NCBI GenBank assembly: GCA_937885015.1
Contig: CALAAS010000037.1
Coordinates: 1-19,830 of the forward strand
Origin: an uncultured Clostridium sp.
GTDB lineage: Bacteria; Bacillota; Clostridia; Lachnospirales; Lachnospiraceae
Reading direction: 5' to 3'
Length of the DNA: 19,830 nt
The first letter of the stretch is position 1; each line of letters opens with the position of its first letter. The notes under the pieces are model-generated. The model ran no database searches and had not been told where the DNA came from. It saw nothing but the letters and a program-made list of their open reading frames with translations. This document shows, in pieces, positions 15,167 to 19,830 of the stretch. Position numbers and translations under genes: made by a program.

Positions 15167-15553
15167 ATGTCGATTACGGCAGCAGCAGTTCTGGGAATCG
15201 GGGCAGTGCTTCTGGCAGTGCAGCTGAAGGGAAAAAGCAATGAATATGGCATGTACCTGATTCTGGCAGCCAGCTTGCTTCTTTTTTTATACGCAGCCGG
15301 AAAAATGGAAATTATTCTGGAAACGGTCAGCCAGATCCAGTCCTATATAGGCATTCATCCAGGGTATTTAACGGCGCTTTTAAAGATGGCAGGCATTACG
15401 TATATTGCGGAGTTTGCTTCCGGAATCTGCAGGGATGCGGGCTATGGGGCGCTGGGATCTCAGATTGAAATTTTTGCAAAATTGTCGATTCTTGCCATCA
15501 GCATGCCAGTGCTTCTGGCACTTTTGGAGACGCTGCAGGAGTTTTTAGCATGA
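15167..15553 (+). CDS. spoIIIAD: Stage III sporulation protein AD
   Basis: A 128-residue membrane protein related to SpoIIIAC but with additional helices. Family landmarks are 'LLKMAGITYIAEFASGICRDAGYGALGSQIEIFAKL' in the C-terminal half. The ATG at 15167 follows a GCGGAGGGGG site, and its stop overlaps spoIIIAE as ATGA. Confidence 0.95.
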   Translation: MSITAAAVLGIGAVLLAVQLKGKSNEYGMYLILAASLLLFLYAAGKMEIILETVSQIQSYIGIHPGYLTALLKMAGITYIAEFASGICRDAGYGALGSQIEIFAKLSILAISMPVLLALLETLQEFLA

Positions 15554-16788
15554 ACTGGAAAATAATTTTGCCCATTGCCGTTTTTATGGCGCTCATTAGG
15601 GTTTTACCGGTACAGGCAAAGATTCAGGAACCTGGTGTACTGGCGGAGAAAGAGATTCTGGAAGCTGCAGTCCAAGAGGAAGAAGAAATCCAGGAGCCTG
15701 CAGTCCAGGGACAGGGAGAATATGAGGCGATTCTGGAAGAGCTGGAGTTGGGGAAAATAGATGCGGTTCTGGAAAAGGAGGATGCGGGGATGGCCTGCAC
15801 TTTTCGGTTTCAGGAACTGATGGAATGGATGCTGAACGGGGAGATTGGGACGGCTGTCCGCAGTGGAATTTACGAACTGGAGAAACGGTTGTGTTCGGAG
15901 GTTCGGGAAAACGGTGTCTGGATGGCTCAGATTATGGTTTTGGGACTGATCGGAGCAGTATTTTCCAACTTTTCCGGTATTTTTACGGGAAGTCAGCTTT
16001 CCGAGGCCGGCTTTTATGTACTATACCTTCTTATTTTTCTCCTGCTGTCCTCCAGCTTTTTAAACGGTGTGGAGATTGCCGGAGATCTTCTGGAAAAGCT
16101 GGTGGAATTGATACGGGCGTTGGCTCCGGCTTTTTTCATGGCGGTTTCTTTTTCCGGCGGAAGCGCTTTGGCGGCAGCCGGATACGCCTGGATGCTTTTT
16201 TCTATCAGTCTGGTGGAATGGCTGTTTTTAAGGCTGTTTCTTCCGGCTGCTCAGAGTTATGTAGTGCTGTCGCTGGCCGGGCATCTGGTAAAGGAGGACA
16301 TCTTTTCCAGAATGACAGGACTTCTTGAACGAAGCTTGTGTTGGGGCGTGAAGGCAGTGATGGGCATTATTTTTGGAGTGCATATTCTGCAGGGAATGGT
16401 AACGCCTTATGCGGATTCTCTGAAAACGGCATCCCTGCAGCGGGTGATTCGTGTGATTCCGGGGATTGGCCAGAGTGCGGAGGCCGTTTCCCAGTTGATT
16501 CTCGGGAGCGGGGTACTGATTAAAAATACCATGGGGGCAGCCGGGGCGGTGGTTTTACTTTTGATATCCATTCTGCCGCTTTTGAAGCTTCTTCTCCTGT
16601 ACCTGTTTTGTCAGGGTGCGGCAGCTGTCTTGCAGCCAGTCTGTGACCGACGGATTGTAGCCTGTATTGGTGCGGTGGGAACAGGGATCCGCCTGTTGAT
16701 TCAGATTGTCGGTGCAGCGCTTATTTTGTTTTGCCTTTCCATAGGGTTGATTTGTATGATGGCCAACGTACCATATTTTTCCATGTGA
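15550..16788 (+). CDS. spoIIIAE: Stage III sporulation protein AE
   Basis: A 412-residue protein: an N-terminal signal or signal-anchor (residues 1-24, ending VQA), an acidic Glu/Gln-rich extracytoplasmic stretch (about 25-75, with AVQEEEE and PAVQGQG near-repeats), then several membrane segments to the C terminus. The membrane part has the family layout ('MVLGLIGAVFSNFSGIF', 'AGYAWMLFSISLVEWLF', 'VIRVIPGIGQSAEAVSQLILGSG'). SpoIIIAE is a polytopic component of the mother-cell channel. The start overlaps the spoIIIAD stop by four bases. Confidence 0.95.
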   Translation: MNWKIILPIAVFMALIRVLPVQAKIQEPGVLAEKEILEAAVQEEEEIQEPAVQGQGEYEAILEELELGKIDAVLEKEDAGMACTFRFQELMEWMLNGEIGTAVRSGIYELEKRLCSEVRENGVWMAQIMVLGLIGAVFSNFSGIFTGSQLSEAGFYVLYLLIFLLLSSSFLNGVEIAGDLLEKLVELIRALAPAFFMAVSFSGGSALAAAGYAWMLFSISLVEWLFLRLFLPAAQSYVVLSLAGHLVKEDIFSRMTGLLERSLCWGVKAVMGIIFGVHILQGMVTPYADSLKTASLQRVIRVIPGIGQSAEAVSQLILGSGVLIKNTMGAAGAVVLLLISILPLLKLLLLYLFCQGAAAVLQPVCDRRIVACIGAVGTGIRLLIQIVGAALILFCLSIGLICMMANVPYFSM

Positions 16789-16866
16789 TGCCTGGTTCAG
16801 TGGAATACACATTTTTGAATGCAGGCGAGTATGATATGGCGCCGGGAAACGGAGAGCAGCAGAAAG

Positions 16867-17607
16867 ATGGAAGTTTTTTTTCAATGGGTGAAGCAGATTG
16901 TCAGCTATCTGGTTTTTGTGGCGGTTTTAATGGGAATTCTCCCGACAGAAAAATATGAAAAATACATCCGGCTGTTTGCTGGCTGTGTTCTGATTCTGCT
17001 GGTATTCCAGCCGCTTACGGGAAGTTTCCGCCTGGATGAACAGATTTCCCGGCTTTTTGAGGAGTTTTCCGTGAGAAACGAAGCGGGAGAGCTTCGCGGG
17101 GATCTGGGACGCATGGAAAAAATGCGTTTGGAGCGCCTGCTGGATGGATATGAGCAGGCAGCGGCAGAGGAGGCGATACGGATGGCGCAGGCGGAAGGGT
17201 TTGAGGTGGTAAGTGCTTCTGTGGAGCTGAACCGCCAGGAAGCCAGTATGTCCTTTGGAAAAGTAGAACAGGTATGGCTGCAGGTGGGGAAATCTCCAGA
17301 CGCCGTGTCGGACAGAGAGGGGGGGCGGAAGTCGGAAGAGGAGGCATGGAAGGAAATAGAGATTTCTGTTGCCCCCATTTTGTCAGAGAGGGTTTCGGAG
17401 GCGTCCAGTCAGAAAGAATCTGATTCGGAAGCACCCGATCCGGAGCTGCCGGACTGGGGGACAGAAAAAAAGCAGGAAAAAGAGAATCGGGGCGAAAGCG
17501 TCCGGATTTCAGAGCTCAGACGCAGGGTAGCAGCATATTATCGTGTGGAGGAAGACCATGTGGAAATCAGGGTGGAGGCCGGACCGGGAATGGATCCGGA
17601 AAAATGA
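16867..17607 (+). CDS. spoIIIAF: Stage III sporulation protein AF
   Basis: A protein of about 246 residues. Two N-terminal membrane helices ('QWVKQIVSYLVFVAVLMGILP' and 'YIRLFAGCVLILLVFQPLTG') are followed by a soluble domain. The family's two-helix plus soluble-domain layout is clear. The soluble part is interrupted by a long acidic, Ser/Glu/Lys-rich stretch (about 145-215), after which 'ISELRRRVAAYYRVEEDHVEIRVE' completes it. This makes it longer than B. subtilis SpoIIIAF (about 206). The ATG at 16867 has GGAGAG eleven bases upstream; the frame opens earlier (16819) without a better site. It overlaps spoIIIAG by 50 bases. Confidence 0.92.
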   Translation: MEVFFQWVKQIVSYLVFVAVLMGILPTEKYEKYIRLFAGCVLILLVFQPLTGSFRLDEQISRLFEEFSVRNEAGELRGDLGRMEKMRLERLLDGYEQAAAEEAIRMAQAEGFEVVSASVELNRQEASMSFGKVEQVWLQVGKSPDAVSDREGGRKSEEEAWKEIEISVAPILSERVSEASSQKESDSEAPDPELPDWGTEKKQEKENRGESVRISELRRRVAAYYRVEEDHVEIRVEAGPGMDPEK

Positions 17608-18187
17608 AAAATGGTTGATTCTTTTTATTGTGGGATTTTTATTTCTGGTTCTGTCTTTTCCGGCAGGAAAAACGACAGGGAAGGAATGGTATGCCGGATC
17701 CCCCGGGGTGGTGGAGAGGAGGGAGGAAGCAGTTCGAAGCGGGACTGGCGAAGGAGCCTCTCAGGCAGTGCCTGTTGATCGGAGCGGAAGGCAGTATGAA
17801 AAAGAGATTGAAAAACGGATCCGGGAGATCCTTAAGAATGTGGAAGGGGTTGGGGAGGTGGATGTGATGCTGACGATTCGCTCTTCTCCGGAAAAAATCA
17901 TTCATGTAGACAGAGAAAAAAGCCGTTCTTCGGTGGAGGAAACAGACCATTCCGGAGGAACACGAAAGCAGATACAGGAGGAAATAAAGGAAACGCCGCT
18001 GATGGCTGGATCAGGAGGGCAGGGAGAGCCAGTGGTGGAAAAAGAGCTGGAACCGGAGATCGCGGGAGTTATCATAAGTGCCGCAGGAGGAGACCGGGCA
18101 GCCGTTCAAAAAGAAATAGCAGAAGCAATGCAGGCATTATTTGACCTGCCGGCACATAAAATAAAAGTATTAAAGAGGGTGGAGTAA
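17558..18187 (+). CDS. spoIIIAG: Stage III sporulation protein AG (channel ring subunit)
   Basis: A protein of about 209 residues. One N-terminal membrane helix ('WLILFIVGFLFLVLSFP') is followed by a periplasm-like domain with the ring-building-motif ends 'RIREILKNVEGVGEVDVMLTI' and 'GVIISAAGGDRAAVQKEIAEAMQALFDLPAHKIKVL'. In Bacillus, SpoIIIAG forms a large ring in the intermembrane space. The charged insert between the two halves corresponds to the strand-rich insertion known for SpoIIIAG. The ATG at 17558 has GGAGG (17547-17551) six bases upstream; an in-frame GTG at 17543 has none. Confidence 0.94.
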   Translation: MWKSGWRPDREWIRKNEKWLILFIVGFLFLVLSFPAGKTTGKEWYAGSPGVVERREEAVRSGTGEGASQAVPVDRSGRQYEKEIEKRIREILKNVEGVGEVDVMLTIRSSPEKIIHVDREKSRSSVEETDHSGGTRKQIQEEIKETPLMAGSGGQGEPVVEKELEPEIAGVIISAAGGDRAAVQKEIAEAMQALFDLPAHKIKVLKRVE

Positions 18188-18200
18188 AGGAGCATGTGAA

Positions 18201-18971
18201 ATGAAGATGAAACGAATCTTTAGGCGGAATCAGATTATTATCACAACACTTGCCATTATGATTGCAGCGGCCGGATACCTGAATTATTCCGGAAAGAAAG
18301 AGGTAATGGGAACGGATATTTATGAGGCTGGGGCCATGGAAATTTCGGACGAGGATATTCTGGCTGAAAACAGGGCAGTGTCAGGGGGAACGGATTCCTA
18401 TCGGGAGATTGCCAGCTTGGATGATCCAATGGAGGGAAATGGCAGCCAGTCTGCCGGAAGCGGAGAGGTTTCTGGCCAGTCTGCCGGAAGCAGTGAAACA
18501 GGTGCAGAAGCTGCCGGTAGCGATGAAGCCAGTGGAAAGATTGGGGAGGAGGGGGAAAATGATGCGCCGACCGATAATCCAGGTGAGGCAGTTTTGACAG
18601 GCGGAACCAGTGTGACGGAGTACATAGCCAATGTACAGCTGAACCGGGAGCAGGTCCGGGCCAGAAGCCGGGAGACGCTGAATGCAATTATGAACAATGA
18701 AAATCTGGATGAGACTTCTAAGGAGGCAGCGGTTCAGGAAATGCTGAATCTGACGGCTATTGCAGAAAAGGAGAATGCGGCGGAGACGCTTCTGATGGCC
18801 AAAGGATTTGTGGATCCGGTTGTAAGCATTACCGACGGAAAGGCCGATGTGGTTATCAGCGCGGTGTCCATTACAGAGCCTCAGCGGGCCCAGATTGAGG
18901 ATATTGTAAAGCGCAAAACAGAAATTTCAGCGGAAAATATCGTTATTTCGCTGTTAAATCTGCAGGAATAA
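18201..18971 (+). CDS. spoIIIAH: Stage III sporulation protein AH (SpoIIQ partner)
   Basis: A 256-residue protein. A basic tail and one membrane helix ('IIITTLAIMIAAAGYLNY') are followed by a long low-complexity linker and a C-terminal ring-building domain ('RSRETLNAIMNNENLDETSKEAAVQEMLNLTAIAEKE' to the end). SpoIIIAH is the mother-cell half that docks SpoIIQ across the intermembrane space. The linker holds three tandem 10-residue repeats (see the repeat entry). It is longer than B. subtilis AH (about 218), mostly because of this linker. AAAGGAG (18186-18192) is well placed before the ATG. Last gene of the operon. Confidence 0.94.
   Translation: MKMKRIFRRNQIIITTLAIMIAAAGYLNYSGKKEVMGTDIYEAGAMEISDEDILAENRAVSGGTDSYREIASLDDPMEGNGSQSAGSGEVSGQSAGSSETGAEAAGSDEASGKIGEEGENDAPTDNPGEAVLTGGTSVTEYIANVQLNREQVRARSRETLNAIMNNENLDETSKEAAVQEMLNLTAIAEKENAAETLLMAKGFVDPVVSITDGKADVVISAVSITEPQRAQIEDIVKRKTEISAENIVISLLNLQE
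18447..18536 (+). repeat. Three tandem 30-bp coding repeats in the spoIIIAH linker
   Basis: Units 18447-18476, 18477-18506 and 18507-18536 encode QSAGSGEVSG, QSAGSSETGA and EAAGSDEASG. The 16-base core CCAGTCTGCCGGAAGC is identical in units one and two (18446-18461 and 18476-18491) and degenerate in unit three. It looks like recent in-frame expansion of a flexible linker. Confidence 0.85.
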
Positions 18972-18999
18972 AAAACGCCTATGCAAAGATTCCGCTTTC

Positions 19000-19032
19000 T
19001 GGTATAATGACAGTGAAGCAGGCATTATACCA
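19000..19032. promoter_or_regulatory. Extended -10 promoter overlapped by a perfect 10-bp inverted repeat
   Basis: TGGTATAATG (19000-19009) contains an extended -10 (TGnTATAAT). It is repeated as the exact reverse complement CATTATACCA at 19023-19032, 13 bases further on. No good -35 is visible. The inverted repeat could be an operator for a repressor of asp23, or an RNA hairpin at the very start of the transcript. Confidence 0.5.
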
Positions 19033-19034
19033 TT

Positions 19035-19118
19035 GCGCATACCGGTTTTCGCATGCACTGCGAAAATCCGTGCGCTAAGTTCCGTCGGAGACATATCATG
19101 TCCGAAGGACATGGTATG
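19035..19118. repeat. Two further long hairpins in the asp23 leader region
   Basis: Hairpin A: GCGCA (19035-19039), CGG (19043-19045) and TTTTCGCA (19046-19053) pair with TGCGAAAA (19059-19066), CCG (19068-19070) and TGCGC (19071-19075) around a 5-base loop. Hairpin B: 19092-19103 pairs with 19107-19118 over 12 bp with one G-T and loop GAA. Neither is followed by a T run, so they are not terminators. This looks like a structured leader or an intergenic palindromic repeat element. Confidence 0.6.
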
Positions 19119-19177
19119 ATGAAAACAGAGAACGCAGAGTAAGAAACCTGAGCGTAATGAGACAGGAGGGATCAGAG

Positions 19178-19567
19178 GTGTCCAGAGAGTCGGAAGACAG
19201 AAATACACACGTAGTATATGAAAAGGAGCAAAGCGGAGAGGTTCAGATTGCAGATGAGGTAGTTGCCATCATCGCAGGACTGGCTGCCACGGAGATAGAC
19301 GGAGTGGATTCCATGGCTGGCAATATTACCAATGAGCTGGTGGGAAAGCTGGGGATGAAAAATCTCAGCAAGGGTGTCAAGGTTACTGTGACAGAAGACC
19401 ATGTGATGGTGGATCTGTCTTTGAACATGAAGTATGGCTACAGTATTCCGGAAGTCAGTGAAAAGGTGCAGGAGCGGGTAAAATCTGCTATTGAGAACAT
19501 GACAGGCCTGATGGTTCTGGAGGTCAATATTAAGATCGCAGGTGTCAGTCTGGAGAAAGAGAAGTAG
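19178..19567 (+). CDS. Asp23/Gls24 (DUF322) family protein
   Basis: A protein of about 129 residues. The family pattern is evident: 'GEVQIADEVVAIIAGLAATEIDGVDSMAG', then 'GVKVTVTEDHVMVDLSLNMKYGYSIPEVSEKVQERVKSAIENMTGLMVLEVNIKIAGV'. Asp23 proteins are membrane-associated envelope-stress factors of Gram-positive bacteria, often attached through small membrane anchors. Start choice: the GTG at 19178 is seven bases after a strong AGGAGGG (19164-19170), while an in-frame ATG at 19157 precedes that site and has none of its own, so GTG is preferred. In many relatives nusB follows; here a riboswitch-led unit follows instead. Confidence 0.92.
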   Translation: MSRESEDRNTHVVYEKEQSGEVQIADEVVAIIAGLAATEIDGVDSMAGNITNELVGKLGMKNLSKGVKVTVTEDHVMVDLSLNMKYGYSIPEVSEKVQERVKSAIENMTGLMVLEVNIKIAGVSLEKEK

Positions 19568-19616
19568 GGAAAATCAGTAAAGATTTTGCAAAGGACACGA
19601 TTTTTTCGCTTTTCAG

Positions 19617-19645
19617 TTGACGTAGCTGGGAAAGTATGGTAATAT
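19617..19645 (+). promoter_or_regulatory. Sigma-A promoter of the riboswitch transcript
   Basis: TTGACG (19617-19622) and TAATAT (19640-19645) are separated by 17 bases. The aptamer P1 helix begins seven bases after the -10, so the whole structured region is in the transcript leader. Confidence 0.8.
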
Positions 19646-19651
19646 GACCCC

Positions 19652-19744
19652 GTTAAAAGGGAGTAGTTATAACATGTAATCAACAATCTCTGGGATTTCC
19701 CATGGTTACATGTCTTCTAGCATTAGGAGAACAAGACTTTTAGC
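19652..19744 (+). promoter_or_regulatory. yybP-ykoY-type (manganese) riboswitch aptamer
   Basis: Predicted by hand folding. P1 pairs 19652-19659 (GTTAAAAG) with 19737-19744 (CTTTTAGC). The 5' junction carries GGGAGTAG (19659-19666), the best-known conserved block of yybP-ykoY. P2 pairs 19672-19681 with 19704-19713 (10 pairs, one G-T), with an apical TGGG/CCCA. P3 pairs 19715-19720 with 19725-19730 (CTTCTA/TAGGAG). The 3' junction reads AACAAGAC (19730-19737), close to the family's AACGAGAC. In characterised members Mn2+ docks the two junction loops and turns on exporters (MntP/YebN, TerC-like or P-type ATPases). The controlled gene lies beyond the window. The one doubt is the A for G in the 3' loop. 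Confidence 0.72.
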
Positions 19745-19773
19745 ATATGAGAGTATGCTGGAAGTCTTTTTTT
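19735..19773 (+). terminator. Riboswitch-controlled intrinsic terminator
   Basis: A 13-bp stem (19735-19747 with 19754-19766, two G-T pairs, loop TGAGAG) is followed by seven T's. Its left arm contains the whole right strand of aptamer P1 (19737-19744), so ligand-stabilised P1 and the terminator cannot both form. This predicts an ON switch. Confidence 0.85.
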
Positions 19774-19807
19774 ATGTCCCGGACTTAGTCCCAGGGACAT
19801 AAAAAAA
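19767..19807. repeat. Palindrome fused to the riboswitch terminator T tract
   Basis: TTTTTTTATGTCCC (19767-19780) is the exact reverse complement of GGGACATAAAAAAA (19794-19807). The intervening segment can add GGAC/GTCC (19781-19784 with 19788-19791). The left arm begins with the terminator's T run. Nothing recognisable is seen in the last 23 bases. Confidence 0.75.
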
Positions 19808-19830
19808 CGCTCCGCGGGGATCGCCATGCG

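Noticed and set aside
19568..19616. Terminator for asp23: AAAATC/GATTTT (19570-19575 with 19582-19587).
   Set aside because: The stem is short and A/T-only except one pair, and it is not followed by a T tract.
1..19830. CRISPR array, prophage or insertion sequence.
   Set aside because: No regularly spaced repeats, no transposase or phage structural genes and no terminal repeats with target duplications were seen.

Overview
The window looks like chromosomal core DNA of a Gram-positive, endospore-forming Clostridium relative, most likely family Lachnospiraceae. The reasons are the complete spoIIIAA-AH operon, strong purine-rich ribosome-binding sites (GGAGG/AAGGAGG), intrinsic terminators with long T tracts, TTGACA-17-TATAAT promoters, and the gene contents (Firmicutes RecJ and RlmH, an SLBB-HhH ComEA, Asp23). 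Every gene found lies on the + strand. No phage, IS, CRISPR or plasmid genes are visible.

Layout. (1) 1-280: a tRNA-Arg(ACG) gene with a consensus promoter, a strong intrinsic terminator and a second perfect palindrome sharing the terminator's T tract. (2) 335-5360: a tightly packed set of overlapping genes behind a perfect sigma-A promoter: barstar-like protein, YgjP-type metallopeptidase, recJ, a small conserved-looking unknown, azlC, azlD and an unusual folD. (3) 5446-6761: a SIMPL-domain lipoprotein and a YdcZ-type DMT membrane protein. (4) 6836-13414: a probable six-gene unit (promoter at its start, terminator at its end): comEA, an OmpR-type response regulator with no adjacent kinase, a condensation-fold acyltransferase fused to a membrane domain, an HSL-family esterase, rlmH and a MATE exporter. 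(5) 13416-18971: the spoIIIA operon preceded by a convincing sigma-E-type promoter. Its eight products form the mother-cell half of the feeding-tube or secretion channel of the engulfed forespore. (6) 18972-19830: a heavily palindromic intergenic region, an asp23 gene with a GTG start, and a probable yybP-ykoY (Mn2+-sensing) riboswitch. The riboswitch P1 helix is mutually exclusive with a terminator; the gene it controls lies past the window edge.

Most noteworthy: the riboswitch and its exact anti-terminator geometry; the substituted active site of FolD (catalytic Lys and Gln positions both changed); the acyltransferase/esterase pair next to an orphan response regulator; and two terminators, at opposite ends of the window, that each run into a second T-to-A palindrome of the same design. 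Nothing here is clearly a new defence or mobile system. The acyltransferase-esterase-regulator module is the best candidate for undescribed biology.
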